Assembly: GCA_009823505.1 (NCBI GenBank)
Contig: VZQC01006589.1
Location: forward strand, 3,498,972 to 3,562,971
DNA length: 64,000 bases
Source: Rhizomys pruinosus
Taxonomy: Eukaryota; Chordata; Mammalia; Rodentia; Spalacidae
Reading direction: 5' to 3'
Below, one piece after another: positions 32,651 to 44,757 of the stretch. The notes under the pieces were generated by a model. That model made no database searches, was not told where the DNA came from, and saw only the letters and a program-made list of their open reading frames with translations. The position numbers and the translations under genes are program-made. Every line of letters begins with the position of its first letter. Position 1 is the stretch's first letter.

Positions 32651-32800
32651 ATAATAATAATAATTATTATTATTATTTAGGAAAGACCAAAATAATAATA
32701 ACTATTATTTTCATTTTATAATAAATTATTTTCATAATAATAATTATTATTTAGCAAAGACCATAATAATAATAATTATTATTATTATTATTTAGGAGAC
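32645..32800. repeat. (AAT)n/(ATT)n inverted tracts, repeated
   Basis: Blocks of aataataataat are followed at once by attattattatt. This happens about three times, separated by tttag(g/c)aaagacca. Each block can fold on itself. Confidence 0.9.
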
Positions 32801-32889
32801 TTAGTATTCGCCCTCAGAGTGTCTGGTTACTCACTTATATTTGTTGCAACTGACTGCTATCTGTTCATCATATTATTATTGTTGTCTCT

Positions 32890-33190
32890 GTGTTGCATGG
32901 TGTGGGGGGGCATGCCTATGTGTGTGCAGATGCATGTGCCTGAATACATGCCACAGGCCACAGCAGGACTCTGTCACTGGCTACCTTATTGCCTTGAGAC
33001 AGGACAAAAGCTTCCTGGTTTTAACAAGGCTGCTTGGCCAGTGAGCTGTCAGGATTTACCTGTCTCCCTCCCTCCCCAGTGCTGGGGTTACAGGCACAGG
33101 CAGTCATGCTCAGCTTTCTATGTGGGTCTGGGGATTGGAACTCAGGTCCTCATGCTTGCAGAGCAAGTGTTCTTACTACACCATCTCCAC
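32890..33190 (-). repeat. B4-type SINE, reverse
   Basis: catgcctatgtgtgtgcaga, gccagtgagctgtcaggatt, cccagtgctggggttacagg and cctcatgcttgcagagcaag. Confidence 0.7.
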
Positions 33191-33842
33191 AATCCCTGTT
33201 CTTTGTTTGAATTTCTTCTGTGTCTTTGTCAAAAAAAAAATAAGTTCAGCATATTTTTGTGAGCATATCTATGTTTGTATTCTGTGTTTTATTCCATTCT
33301 GTTTCTCTGCCTGTCCTGTCCTGTTCGATCTTGATTCTGATTTCATGGTTGTATGATTTTCAGTAAACAAGTCCTATTTGGATAGTATTAGATTTACACT
33401 TGTGTTCTCTTCTGTAAGCAATTATGAATTTTTATTTGTATGTCTTCTGTTCAGTGTTAGTATAGAGACCTAGAGTTGGTATTGTATACTTAACCTTTAG
33501 CCTATGTGTGTGTTGAGTTTTGCTATTAGGCTTTCTATGGATTCTTGTGGGTTTTTATGGAAGCAACCTTATCATCAAATAAGAACTTTTCTTTCTTCTT
33601 CTTCTGGTTTGATGACTGCTATTTTTCTTACTTTACTTTATCACACTGTCTAGAACATCTAGCAGTATATGGAATAAGGCTGGTAAGAATTGCCAGATGT
33701 CTTTGTCATGTTCTCAGTCTGGGGAAGAAATCATTGTCTTTCATCCGTAAGTATAATGTCAGCTGTTGGGGTTTTGTGGATTTCTTTACCAAGTTAAAGA
33801 AGTTCCCTTTGAGACTTTTATAAATGTTGAATTTTTTAATTT

Positions 33843-34078
33843 TCATTTATTTATTTTCATATGTGTATGAATGTACTGTCTGCATGTAGGTTTGTGCACC
33901 CGTGTCGTGCAATGCCACGGAGGTCAGAAGAGGTTGTCGGATTCCCCTGGAACTGGAGTTCTCCTGGAATTGGAGTTACAGACGGTTCTCAGCCACCATG
34001 TGGGTGCTGGGGATTGAACCCGGGTCCTCTGAAAGAGCATTCGGTGCTCTCAACTGCTAGGCCATCTCTCCAGTCCCC
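33843..34078 (-). repeat. B2-type SINE with internal duplication, reverse
   Basis: atgaatgtactgtctgcatg, then the module ggaactggagttctcctgga followed by attggagttacagacgg, ending gccatctctccagtcccc. It interrupts the antisense L1. Confidence 0.95.
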
Positions 34079-35257
34079 AAATGTTGAATTTTTATATGCT
34101 TTTTCTGTATAAATATATGATCTCACTCTTTTCTTCTTTAGTTTGTTAATATGACAGAACATATTGATATCCAAATATGGAACCTGCCTTTTGGAATAAA
34201 CTTTGCCGGCACTGTGTAGTTCTTCCTATATGTTGGTAAATTTTATTGCAAATATTTTTTTCAAGGAATTTTATGTCTGTGAATGATACTTTCTATAGTT
34301 TTCACATTGCTTTTTTTTCAGGTTTGCTGTCGCCTTGCTGGGAGATTTTCCATCCTTTTTTTATGGAACCAATTGTGTAAAATTAATGTTACTTCTCTAC
34401 TGAAATCATCTGGGCCTGGATATTTCTTTTGGGGAGAATTTTAAGTCTCCAAATTCAATTTCTCAATCGTCGTAGAGCTGTTCACATCATCTCTTCCATA
34501 TGGGAAGAATCGTGATAGATTTGCTTTCTTGAGGCTCGATCTAAGTTGTCACATGTATGTGTGTAGAGGTGCTCACAGTGTTTATTCCCTTGCTGACTTT
34601 CTGATGCAATCTACTGATAAACCCAGTGGCAGTTCATGCCCCTATACTATTGCTGTTTTTTATCAGTCTTGATAGAAGTTTCTCAATGTCCTCGATCCTT
34701 GCAAGTAACTCATTCTTTGTTCATTGACTCGCCTCTATTTTATGTTTCAATTCTGTTGGTTTCTGTTTATATCTCAACTTCCTGCTACTTGATATTTGGA
34801 TCTATTTTCTCTCCCTTCCTCCAGTTCTTGGGAGGAAGCTCAAATGATTAGACACTTTTTTTTTAGTGTCCTAATATGTGCATTTATAGCTGCACATTTC
34901 TGAGCACCCCTAGCTGTGCCCCACAAATTCTGTATTGTCTCTTCATTCGCTCCCACATATTTATTAAATAAATTTTAAATTTTGGAGTAGTTTCAAGTTC
35001 ATGGCCAAATGGAGCAGAGAGTTCCATATATCCCTTGACACCAAGCATGCATAACCTCCTGAACTATCAATCTCCTGCACCAGAGTGGTGCATTTATTAC
35101 AGTTTTATGACCCTACCTGGACATTATCACCTAGAAGCGTGCATTAGGGTTCACCATCTGCATCCTGCGTTCTGTGAGTTTAGATAAATGTATAATATGT
35201 GTCCATTGTTGGAATATCTTATAGAGTAATTCTATGGCCTTGAAAATCTGTGCTCTG

Positions 35258-35488
35258 GGGCTGGAGAGATGGCTCAGTCGTTAAGAGTACCCACTGCTCT
35301 TGCAGAGGACCTGGGTTCGATTCCCAGCACCCACATGGCGGCTAAGAACCGTCTTTAACTCCAGTTCCAGGGGAATCCAATGCCCTCTTCTGACCTCCGC
35401 GGCATTGCACGACACAACCTACATGCAGACAGTACACTCATACACATAAAAAATAATAAATTAATTAATTAAAAAATATTTTTAAAAG
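35258..35488 (+). repeat. B2-type SINE, without internal duplication
   Basis: ggggctggagagatggctca, ggttcgattcccagcaccca and cgtctttaactccagttcca, with a taaa-rich tail. Confidence 0.95.
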
Positions 35489-35698
35489 TCTGTGTTCCAT
35501 GCATTTGTCCTTCCCAATCGCTAACTTCTGGCAATGCAACTGCTGATCTTTTTGATTGCCTTCATAGTTTTTCCTTCCTGTTTTTAGAATGTCATATTGT
35601 TGCAGTCAAAAAGCATATACCCTTTCAGATTAGCTTTCTTCACTTAAGATGCATTTAAGTTTCCCTCATTTCTTTTCATAGTTTAAAAGTTAATTTAT

Positions 35699-35888
35699 GG
35701 ACTGGAGAGATGGCTCAAAAGTTCAGAGCACTTACTGTCCTATCAGAGGACCAGAATTCCAATCCACCTCCATAGTTTACAAATGCCTGTAACTACAAGG
35801 GATCTGATGCCCTCTTCTAGCCCCCATGGCTACCTTCACACAGTTGGTTATATGCACACTTAAACACAAACATAAATAAATCTTTTAA
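35699..35888 (+). repeat. B2/B3-type SINE, old
   Basis: ggactggagagatggctcaa, gggatctgatgccctcttct and acataaataaatctttt. Confidence 0.8.
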
Positions 35889-35907
35889 AAATGAATTCAT
35901 TTCTTTC

Positions 35908-36241
35908 TCTCTGTGTGTGCTCATGTTTGTATGAGTGTACATGTGTGTGGATATACATACACATATAAGTGCATGTATGTGAGGGCCAGAAGACAGTCTC
36001 AGGTGTCATTCCTCAGAAGCTGTCTACTTTGTTTTTGAGACAGGGTCTTTTATTGGCTTGCTGATTAGGCTCAGCTTGCTAGCCAGTGAGCCCCAGGAAT
36101 CTGCCATCTCTGTGTCTCCAGCACCAGGATTACCAGCATGTGCCACCATAGCCTGCTTTTTACCTGGGTCCTGACGATTGAACTTAGATCCCATGCTAGC
36201 TTGGGGAAGCACTTTAACAACTGTGCTGTCTTCCCTATCCC
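35908..36241 (-). repeat. B4-type SINE, reverse
   Basis: gagggccagaagacagtctc, tttgagacagggtcttttat, gctagccagtgagccccagg and catgtgccaccatagcctgc. Confidence 0.7.
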
Positions 36242-36929
36242 CCAAGAATTCATTTGTTTTTAGTACTGAATAATATTCCACCCTATGGATATACAACAGT
36301 TTGTCACTCACTTACTGAAGGACAGCAGGATTACTTTTTAATTTTTAATAAGACAAATAAAGCTGCTATAAACATCCATGTTCACTCTTTGGTAGATAAG
36401 TTTTCAACTCATTCAGGTAAATACCAAGGAGTCCAATTGTTGGATTGTTATAGTAAGACTATTTTGTTGAATTTTAGAAAAAACAAAACTGTGAAAGCGT
36501 CTTCCAAAGTGGCTATGTAAGCATTAGTTTTCATTAGTTTAATTGTGATGTGTCTTGGCAAGAATTTCTTGGGGTCATTCTCTTTCTAGTTCAATTTTCT
36601 TCTTGGGTTTATGTCTCTTGCCAAACGTAGAACGTTTTCAGTCATTATCTCCTTGAGTTCTTTTTGAGCCCTGGCCTTCCTCTTAAGGTGCCAAAACCAC
36701 CAAAAGGTTGCATTTGTTTTTAGAGTCCTGCTGCAGGTTCGTTTCTGTTGTTCAAACTGGATAATTTCTATTGTTCTGTCTTCAAGTTCATTGACTGTAT
36801 TTTCTCTTTCTGCTATGGAACCCACCCAAGGATATTTTTTATTATAGTTATTGTACTTTGTGTATATAGTATACATGTGTGCATATGCAAATTTACATGT
36901 ATGTCTTTTTTTCTTTTTTTTTTTTTTTT

Positions 36930-37003
36930 TGGTATTTTTGAGAAAGGGTCTCCCTGTAACCCCAGCTGGCCTGGAACTCTGTAGACCAGGCTGGCCTCAT
37001 TTG
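36930..37003 (-). repeat. B1 SINE fragment, reverse
   Basis: ggtatttttgagaaagggtc and gtagaccaggctggcctca, then an abrupt return to L1-like sequence. Confidence 0.8.
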
Positions 37004-37620
37004 TTTTTAAGGTGCTTCAGTTGCATTTTTATCATGGCTGCTTTGAGATCTTTGTTAGGTAAGCATATCACCTCTGTTGTCTTGGTGCTGACATCTACTG
37101 AGTGCTTGTTTCTATTCAGTTTGAGATTTCCTGAGTTTGGGATATAATGAATAACAAGTGAAACCTGGACATCTTCGTGTTATGTATGAGAGTCTATCTT
37201 ATTTAAGCCTTCTGTCTTAGTGGTTTCTCCCACCCAGCTCCAGCAAGGAAAGGGATGAGACATCCTATCTTATTCCTGTTAGTGAAGGTAGATGTCAGAT
37301 GTTTGCTTCTTTTGACTTCAGCTTCCATATGGTCTCTACTAAACTGCAGTGAAGTGGTCTCATTATCACTAGGGGTGTTGAAAGCTCTGTCTTCCCACGC
37401 CTCCTCTGACACCATCCCAGAGGAAAAGGGAGCATTTTACTGCTGGGTCAGGGAGGAAGTACTAGCTGGACATGTGGTTTCCACTTACATTGCTGGAGCT
37501 CATTACTCGTCCACAGGGATGAAAGTCCCTACTCTGAACCTGGCCTTCTTTGACCCCACCAGGGCTAAAGATATATGTCATTACACCTGATGAGAACAGA
37601 ATTCTTGGTTGATACCTTAT

Positions 37621-38002
37621 AGGTGGTGTTTACTGGCCTTGATGTGGTGGGTCCTGGGGCGTGTGTGTGGGGAGGGGGGTATTTGGCTGCAATAGATTGA
37701 TTACTGTCTGAAAACTTGGGGCCTTGCTGGACTTTCTGTCTTCTGGCCTTTGGGTTACAAAGAGTAGGCTTTTGCTTGGACTCTTTTGTCTGCAACTATA
37801 GTTTTTCTCTTCCATATGCAGCTTTTCAGCACCCATGTTAGATCCAAAAGGCAAAAGTGCAACCCAGGGAAGTCACCACCATGTCGTTTCTCAGGCCTCA
37901 TGGTTACCAGCTTATTTATCTGTCTTCTTTCCACCTTTCAGAACCTACTTGTTCTGTGAACAGAGTCCAGGGGATTTAGTTCCTTTTTTTCTTTTTTCCT
38001 CT
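37621..38002. other. Intron, possibly old L1 remnant
   Basis: Nothing firm was recognised. The left part may continue the antisense L1. Confidence 0.35.
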
Positions 38003-38143
38003 TTTCAAGACAGGGTCTCCCTGTAGCCCCAGCTGTCCTGGAACTCACTCTGTAGACCAGGCTGGCCTTGAACTCACAAAGATCCGCCTGCCTCTGCCTC
38101 CCAAGTGATAGGATTAAAGGCGTGTGCCACCACGCCCGGCTCA
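38003..38143 (-). repeat. B1 SINE, reverse
   Basis: caagacagggtctccctgta to gtgccaccacgcccggct. The flanks caggggatttagttc and cagggggtttagttc form its target-site duplication. Confidence 0.95.
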
Positions 38144-38191
38144 GGGGGTTTAGTTCTATTTGGTGGGAAGATTAAGAAGTCTGTCTTCTCC

Positions 38192-38330
38192 TGCCAGGCA
38201 TGGTGGCGCATGCCTTTAATCCCAGCACTCAAGAGGCAGAGGCAGGTGGATCTCTGTGAGTTCAAGGCCAGCCTGGTATATAGAGCGAGCTCCAGACCAG
38301 CTGGGACTAAAGGGAGACCCTGTCTCAAAA
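38192..38330 (+). repeat. B1 SINE
   Basis: gccaggcatggtggcgcatg to ccctgtctcaaaa. The flanking duplication is agtct(g/a)tcttctc. Confidence 0.95.
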
Positions 38331-38444
38331 AGTCTATCTTCTCTGCCTTCCTAGAAGTCCCTTGACTAACTTTAGACTCATCTCCAAATTAAATACTTAA
38401 TTTTAATCATTTAATGGTTGTTTTTTGCTGTTGTTGTTGTTTCT

Positions 38445-38800
38445 TTTGGTCTTTTCAAGACAGGGTCTCCCTGACGCCCCAGCTGTTCTGGAACTCACAT
38501 TGTAGACCAGGCTGGCCTTGAACTCACAAAGATCCGCCTGCCTCTGCTTCCCAAGTGCTAGGATTAAAGGTGTGAGATTGGGTCTCCTTGTAGCCCCAGC
38601 TAGCTATGTAGACCAGGCTGAGCTCGATCTTACAGAGACCCACTTGACCCTGCCCTTCCAGGTGCTGGGATTAAAGATGTGTGCCACTGTGCCTGGCTAC
38701 TTAATGGTTTTTGACACAGGGTGCCACTATATATGTAGCTCAGGTTGGCCTTGAACTTGCTGTCCTCATGCCTCAGCCTCATGACCCAGCCAGATTAAAT
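38445..38800 (-). repeat. Cluster of three reverse B1 SINEs
   Basis: Three successive antisense B1 units begin near 38,445 (gtcttttcaagacagggtct), 38,576 (gagattgggtctccttgtag) and 38,707 (tttttgacacagggtgccac). The second and third lack parts of the consensus. With the two at 38,003-38,330 there are five B1s in 0.8 kb. Confidence 0.85.
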
Positions 38801-38856
38801 ATTTTAAAGAAGACTAGAATTGGAAAGTTGTCATTTTAAAGGTTTTATTTCAAGGG

Positions 38857-39285
38857 TGGGTGAGGTGGCCTAGCATATAAAGGCACTTTCTCTCAAGCAT
38901 GACTACCTGAATTAGATCCCTGAAACCCACATGGTAGGACAGAACTGTTCCTGCAAGTTATCTTTTTTTTAAAAATTTTATTTATTTTTTGTGTGTATGA
39001 ATGTACTGTCTGCATGTAGATTTGTGCACCCGTGTCATGCAATGCCATGGAGGTCAGAAGAGGGTGTCAGATTCCCCTGGTACTGGAGTTAAAGACAGTT
39101 CTCAGCCTCCATGTGGGTGCTGGGGATTGAACTTGGATCCTCTGCAAGAGCAGTTGGTGCTCTTAACCGCTAGGCCATCTCTCCAGCCCCGAAAGTTGTC
39201 TTTTGACCACCACATATGGACTATGGTATATGTGCAACCCCAAATAAATAAACAACAAATAACTTTTAAATAAAGTTTTAGTTCA
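38857..39285 (+). repeat. Old B2/B4-type SINE split by a reverse B2
   Basis: The outer element runs gtgaggtggcctagcatata to tgcaagttatctt. It resumes at aaagttgtcttttgaccacc and ends ccccaaataaataaac. The inserted B2 lies at about 38,969-39,190. Confidence 0.75.
38969..39190 (-). repeat. B2-type SINE, reverse, without internal duplication, nested
   Basis: atgaatgtactgtctgcatg, ctggtactggagttaaagac and gccatctctccagcccc. The flanks aagttatctt and aagttgtctt are the target duplication. Confidence 0.9.
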
Positions 39286-40047
39286 ATATTGTGCTAACAA
39301 TCAATGTGAAAGTCAGATTCCCTGAGTACTTTCAATATCATGTCTCCTAAATATATGATAATGAATGAAGTATAAGATCAAGTCTAAGTCAAGAGGGATG
39401 CTGTGACACCTGCTATTTGACCAACCTTGAAGGGATAAATTTACAAGCTTTGGCCTTCACATCAAAGTTTAAGCTCCAGTTTCTTGAGTAGCTAAACTTA
39501 AATATATTTTTGAGCTATTATTGTTTGGTTAGTGAGACTGTTTAGCCCCATATCTTCATTTTATTTCTCAGTTAAGAAACTTTAAGTTTAAGTTTAACTT
39601 ATGTTTAAGTAAATAGAAATGCCTTCCTGGGATAAGCACAGAAGAACGTTATATCCAGATTTTGTACACATGGCTTTCAGATACAACTTCCTAGGTAGTG
39701 ACTGGGAAATATCAGTCAGCTTCCAGCCTGAACTGCCTAGGAAGTAGATACTGGACTCCGGAAACTTGCTCCAGGCTCATCTGCAGCACCCCCATGTTTG
39801 GGAAAAACCCCACTTGGAATGGCAGGACAGGATTTTCAGAAGGGACTACATCCCTTCAAATTTAATTCCCAGGTATATGGCTTTTTTCCAAGGGTGCTGG
39901 ATGGAAATGAAGGGAGAGATCACACAAAAGTGCTGACAGGGGTCACTGGACCTTTTAGCCAATGAGTGGCAGAGGAAAGGAAATAACTAGCCTCAAGGGA
40001 TTCTACATACACATGTATAGACATACACATGTGTATATATAAATTTC
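39286..40047. other. Unique intron, nothing recognised
   Basis: Ordinary AT-rich sequence. No repeat or exon was seen. Confidence 0.45.
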
Positions 40048-40048
40048 C

Positions 40049-40318
40049 GGGGCTGGAGAGATGGCCTAGCGGTTAAGAGTGCCGACCGCTCTTGCAGAGG
40101 ACCTGGGTTCGATCCCCAGCACCCACATGGCGGCCGAGAACCGTCTGAAACTCCAATTCCGGGAGAACTCCAGTTCCAGGGGAATCCGAGACCCTCTTCT
40201 GAACTCCGCGGCATTGACACGACACGGGTGCACAGACTTGCATGCAGACAGTACATTCATACACATACAGAAATAAATAAAATTAATAAAAAAAAATTTT
40301 TTTTAAATAAAAAAATAA
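40049..40318 (+). repeat. Young B2-type SINE with internal duplication
   Basis: ggggctggagagatggccta, the actccaattccggg/aactccagttccagg module, and a long A/T tail. Target duplication is probably ataaatttcc (40,038 and about 40,314). Confidence 0.95.
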
Positions 40319-40495
40319 ATTTCCCTCCACTGTTTTTGGCAGTAGTATATGATACTATACTGTGTTAGCAGTGTCTAGCTACTGGAAAAGGGAATGAAGA
40401 AATTCTCTAAGGTTATATTGAAGTTATAATATATACCTTAGAACTTATTTTCCTTATGTTAAATTCTTACTCATCAGACATTTAAAGTTCAGGGT

Positions 40496-40497
<2 letters not shown>

Positions 40498-40577
<80 letters not shown>
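40498..40577. repeat. (GT)n(GA)n microsatellite
   Basis: About 18 gt units followed by about 21 ga units without interruption. Confidence 0.95.
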
Positions 40578-40580
<3 letters not shown>

Positions 40581-40599
40581 TCTTTTACAAATCTTTCTT

Positions 40600-40965
40600 C
40601 AGCTGGGGTGATGGCTCAATGGAGAAAGTGTTTGTCATACAAGTGTGGGGACCAGAGTTCTGATCCCAGAACCCACATAAATGCTGGGTGGGCATGGTGG
40701 CCTGCCTATGACTCCAGCATTCAGAAAACAGAGATGGAGTTTCTCAGAACAAACTGGCTAGCCAGCTGAGCCAAAATGATGAGCTCTCAGTTCAACTGAA
40801 AGACCCTGCCTACCTCAGTGAATAAGGTGGAGAATGATCTAGGAAAACTCCTGATGTCCACCTCAGCCCTTCACACATGTACACATCCTCAGGTGCACAC
40901 ATGTGCCACACATGCTCCCACCCCACATATTCATGCATGCATGCACACTTCTTACCCATATGCAT
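40600..40965 (+). repeat. B4-type SINE, long form
   Basis: gctggggtgatggctcaatg, tctgatcccagaacccacat, ccagcattcagaaaaca, and a long CA/CATG-rich end. Confidence 0.65.
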
Positions 40966-40999
40966 GCAATTATTTTTCTCCTTTTTATTTTTTTGTCTT

Positions 41000-41127
41000 T
41001 TTGAGACAGGGTCTCCCCAGCTGGCCTGGAACTTGCTATGTAGACCAGGCTGGCCTTGAACTCACAGAGATCCACCTACCTCTGCCTCCCCAGTGCTGAA
41101 ATTAAAGACATGTGCTGCCACGCCCAG
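41000..41127 (-). repeat. B1 SINE, reverse
   Basis: tttgagacagggtctcccca to tgctgccacgcccagct. Confidence 0.9.
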
Positions 41128-41549
41128 CTTTCCTTTCTTTTAAATAGTTCTTTCAGTTACCTCTCAACATAATTTTATTTTTTAATAGCGATACATTTAA
41201 TGATTGATTTAAAATGAAATTAAGCAGATATTTAACTTTCTAGCTCTATAATAACAACATAGAGCAGAGCTAAGGTTTGGGAACTGCTTGTAGCACTGGG
41301 TTGGGGTGTGGACATTTTATATTTGGGATCACAACTAAAAACATTGTGGTACAGTCCTCTAGTGCCAGGGCTTAATAAACAGTGGTCTCTATGGGGATTA
41401 TGTAATCATGTAACAGCTCCTGTTGATTCTGAGTAGCTGCTTCAAGTTAAAAACTGAAAGATTCCTTTGTAATTATAATTTGTATTAAGGCTATTTGCCA
41501 AAATGTTCCCAAATCCTTGTATACTGAGCACGTTAAAAATCAAAGAGGC

Positions 41550-41795
41550 TGGGGGCTGGAGAGATGGCCTAGCGGTTAAGAGCGCCGACCGCTCTTACAG
41601 AGGACCCGGGTTCCATCCCCAGCACCCATATGGCGGCCGAGAACCGTCTGTAACTCCAATTCCAGGAGAACTCCAGTTCCAGGGGAATCCGACACCCTCT
41701 TCTGACCTCCGCGGCATTGCACAGACTTGCATACAGACAGTACATTCATACACATATAGAAATAAATAAAATTAATAAAAAATTTAAAAAAATCA
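41550..41795 (+). repeat. Young B2-type SINE with internal duplication
   Basis: Complete element. The target duplication aaaatcaaagaggctg is seen at about 41,535-41,550 and again after the tail near 41,790-41,804. It lacks the cacgacacgggtg stretch near its 3' end. Confidence 0.95.
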
Positions 41796-42013
41796 AAGAG
41801 GCTGAACATTTGATCACTGACATGATTCTTACTTTTCAAAATTAGAATGTAACTGAAGACTGTAGCATTCCAGTGTCTTGAAGAACAAACTTGCTTCTCC
41901 TTGTCAGCATGGCTTGAATAAATGTAGCCTTGCCATATCAATAAGATTGAACACTGGGCTTCAAATTATATTCTCTGATTCTGATCAACATTTAATGTCC
42001 ATGCTTGGCCTCT

Positions 42014-42226
42014 TTTTTTTATTTATTATTTTTTGTGTGTACTGTCTGCATGTAGGTTGGTGCACCCATGTTGTGCAGTGCCACGGAGGTCAGAAGAGGG
42101 CGTCGGATTCCCCTGGAACTGGAGTTAAAGATGGTTCTTAGCCGCCATGTGGGTGCTAGGAATCGAACCCTGGTCCTCTGCAAGAGCAGTCGGCACTCTT
42201 AACCACTAGGCCATCTCTCCAGCCCC
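42014..42226 (-). repeat. B2-type SINE, reverse, without internal duplication
   Basis: gtactgtctgcatgtaggtt, ctggaactggagttaaagat and ctctccagccc. It is flanked by the duplication ccatgcttggcctc. Confidence 0.95.
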
Positions 42227-42454
42227 CATGCTTGGCCTCATAAGTTTGTTCTAAGTATCTGGTGTGCTTAAGTACAAGTCAGAAACCACTGACTTTCATT
42301 CTAAAGACATTGGTCAAAGCTATATTTTCTCTCCCTTTCTTGAGGTTACAGCAGAATATGTTTGTTCACTTTTGTTTTGATTACAGAGGTACATTTAATA
42401 ATATTCATCAAAGAAGCCTAAAATGTGTCCTTCTGTTAACACCATCGAACATGG

Positions 42455-42770
42455 TAAGGGTGTGGATGTGTGTGTGGGTACACATGTGTGTCACATGCAT
42501 GTGTAGGCCAGAGGTCAACTTCAGGTGCGCTTTCTCAGGTGCCAGTCACTTTGATTTTGGAGTCAGTGTTCTCACTGAACTTGGCTGCCAGCAGTTAGGC
42601 TAGGCCAGCCAGTGAGCCGCAGGGACCCACCCAGCCTCATTCCCCCAGCTCTGGGTGTACTTCCACACCCAGCTTTTTCATGTGGGTTCTGGGGATCTAA
42701 CTCAGGTCCTCCTTGTACTTCCAAGACACGCACCTTACTCCCTGAGCTATTAACCAACTCCACAGGAGCC
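42455..42770 (-). repeat. B4-type SINE, reverse
   Basis: TG-rich start, aggccagaggtcaacttcag, cagccagtgagccgcaggga, ending ctgagctattaaccaactcc. Confidence 0.7.
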
Positions 42771-42824
42771 TCTACATCCTAGGCCCAACTTCTTTGATTG
42801 CCTTACAGTGGTGTTCATTTTCTT

Positions 42825-42940
42825 ATTTCTTTGAAACAGGGTCTCATTGTATAGCCTAGGCTGACCTGAAACTTGCATTCCTGCCTCAATCTCTCAAACT
42901 GCTGGGATTACAGACATGCACTACCACACCCACTCTCCTT
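42825..42940 (-). repeat. B1 SINE, reverse, old
   Basis: tttgaaacagggtctcattg, gcctaggctgacctgaaact and gctgggattacagacatgca. Confidence 0.8.
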
Positions 42941-43539
42941 GCTTGATTTTATATTTATTATATGTATGGGGGTAAACTGGCAGAAACTGAAAAATCATTC
43001 TTTTTGGTGTAACCCAAGGTTATAAAGTTTGTGAGTTTTGACAAACTTACACACACCACCATGAAAACTGCCAGCACAATCAAGATAAAATACATATACT
43101 GGCTGCCAAAATCCTCCCTCTGTCAGCTTCATTTTGATTCCCAGCAATTAGTTCTTTTCTTTTGAATCACTACTGATATCTTATGCTGGGGGGTTTTGAG
43201 GGTTTTTTTTGTTTATTTGTGTTAGTTCTGGAGATAGAACTCAAGGAGCTAAGCCCCAACCTCTTAATGGTGCTAAGATTCTTTATATGTCTCAAAAATA
43301 AATAAATAAATCGCACATACACAAATACATAAATAAACAATGCCTTTACCTCTCTTACTTAAGTCATAAAAATTTACTTCAAAGGGAGAGGCTAGTCCTA
43401 TACTAACCTTAATGCCACTGTACGTTAAGGAAAGTGACCAGAATTTGAGAACAGTGTTCATTAGTTAGACCCCCATATATATAGCCAATTGATTATTTCT
43501 TGTTTTGTGGGGGTTTTGTTATGTTTTTGTTTTTGTTGG

Positions 43540-43730
43540 TTTTTTGGTTTTGATTTTGAGATAGAACTCCAGTATGATAGCCCTGGCTTAGAGACTCATG
43601 ATATGGATCAGATTAGCCTCACATTCACAAAGGTGATCCTCCTGCCTCTGTCTCCCCAGTGATAGGATTTCAGATGTGTACCTCATGCCCAAGTGATAGG
43701 ATTTCAAATGTGTACCTCATGCCCAGCTAA
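43540..43730 (-). repeat. B1 SINE, reverse, with tandem 38-bp duplication
   Basis: gattttgagatagaactcca through gtctccccagtgataggatt. The 5' end of the B1 (gtgataggatttcagatgtg and on to tcatgccca) is repeated once in tandem at about 43,659-43,732. Confidence 0.75.
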
Positions 43731-43808
43731 AATAGTTTATTGTTTGTTTCCTAATGGACTCTCTTTGAGCATGCACTGCTCCCCTTCCTTGAACCCTCTC
43801 TACAACCT

Positions 43809-44005
43809 CATGCCTTCTTACTCATCCACAGTCCACAAAACAAATCCACAAAAACACTATTTTTGATGCCTTCCTTCCCTGTCTGTGCTATTAGTAGAGC
43901 ATAATAGCTAGGGGTGTAGGCTTGGGTTCAAAGTCAAGAGGTATCATTTATGACTTGTGTGAACTCTGACAAGTTACTGAATCTCCTCAAGAGCTCCTGC
44001 ATATG

Positions 44006-44014
<9 letters not shown>
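43809..44014. repeat. Local duplication, copy 1
   Basis: Matches 45,842-46,024 at about 95% over the shared core (ttttgatgccttccttccct to tcctcaagagctcc). A TG tract follows in both copies. Confidence 0.85.
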
Positions 44015-44051
<37 letters not shown>

Positions 44052-44190
44052 CATGATGTGTAGGGAGGGGAGGTCAGAGGACAACTTGTGGGAACCGGTT
44101 CCTTCCTTCTACCATGTGCATCCCATGGATCAAACTCAGGTCATCAGGTTTGGCAGCAAATACCTTTACCCACTGAGCCCACCCTGGCTA
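44008..44190 (-). repeat. (TG)n plus B3/B4-related SINE, reverse
   Basis: About 20 tg units, then gaggtcagaggacaacttgt, atggatcaaactcaggtcat and ctttacccactgagccc. Confidence 0.75.
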
Positions 44191-44757
44191 TTTTATCCAA
44201 GGTATTCAAGCACAGTGCCCTTAAGAAGGGACATGCAAAGAGCCACGAAAGCTCTGCCTTTATTGTGGATGTATCCTGAGTTCTTTACATGTGTATCTTT
44301 TTTCAGGTACTTTAAGATGCTGGGTTCATCTACATTGTATGGTGGTGGAAACTGAGTCTCAGAGAGGTTAAGTAACTAGCTTAGGAGGTAGCTCTGCACC
44401 TACTAGATTGGAGAACCAGGAGTTAAACCTAGTATGTTTGGCTCCAAAGTTAATAGGAACCTTGAAATATATGGAGAATATCACAGGCCTTTTCAGTTTC
44501 TGTCTTGAAATACAGGAACTGCATTTCTTCAAAAGATGCCTCATTTTGTTCCTGCTACAGGCCACATTTCTAACAGAATAACTTCTACGGCTCATGCATG
44601 ATGACAGACCATTCTCATCAGATGATTCTCCTCTCTGTTATTTCTATCAAGAACTCTGTTACCTTGATTCTTGCTATTGTCTGTTGACATTCTCATGGTA
44701 GCTTATAAACTATGAATACTAGAAGTGAGAGGAGTTAAACTTTTTAGTAAAAGTCAA
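44191..44757. other. Unique intron, nothing recognised
   Basis: No repeat or exon was recognised. Confidence 0.4.

Larger units (their letters stand above)
31080..34860 (-). repeat. Ancient L1 ORF2 relics, reverse orientation, fragmented
   Basis: Pieces between younger SINEs read as antisense L1 ORF2. Examples are ttatgaataaagcagctaca (31,167), gagcatcttttcatttgctt (32,348), ttaaagaagttccctttgag (33,795), ttaatatgacagaacatatt (34,145) and catctgggcctggatatttc (34,408). No frame survives. SINEs occupy 31,202-31,350, 31,495-31,675, 31,718-31,900, 31,945-32,262, 32,504-32,650, 32,890-33,190 and 33,843-34,078. Confidence 0.75.
34980..37620 (-). repeat. Second ancient L1 (L1M/L1ME-like), reverse, fragmented
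   Basis: Antisense landmarks occur in the known order. They include aactatcaatctcctgcacc and agagtggtgcatttattaca (35,060-35,105), gcaactgctgatctttttga (35,538), ctgaataatattccaccct (36,266), aaataaagctgctataaaca (36,356), aaataccaaggagtccaatt (36,419), gcgtcttccaaagtggcta (36,498) and the L1-like stretch at 36,540-36,925. The part from 37,003 (for example tgagtttgggatataatgaa) also fits but less surely. It is cut by SINEs at 35,258, 35,699, 35,908 and 36,930. Confidence 0.75.
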
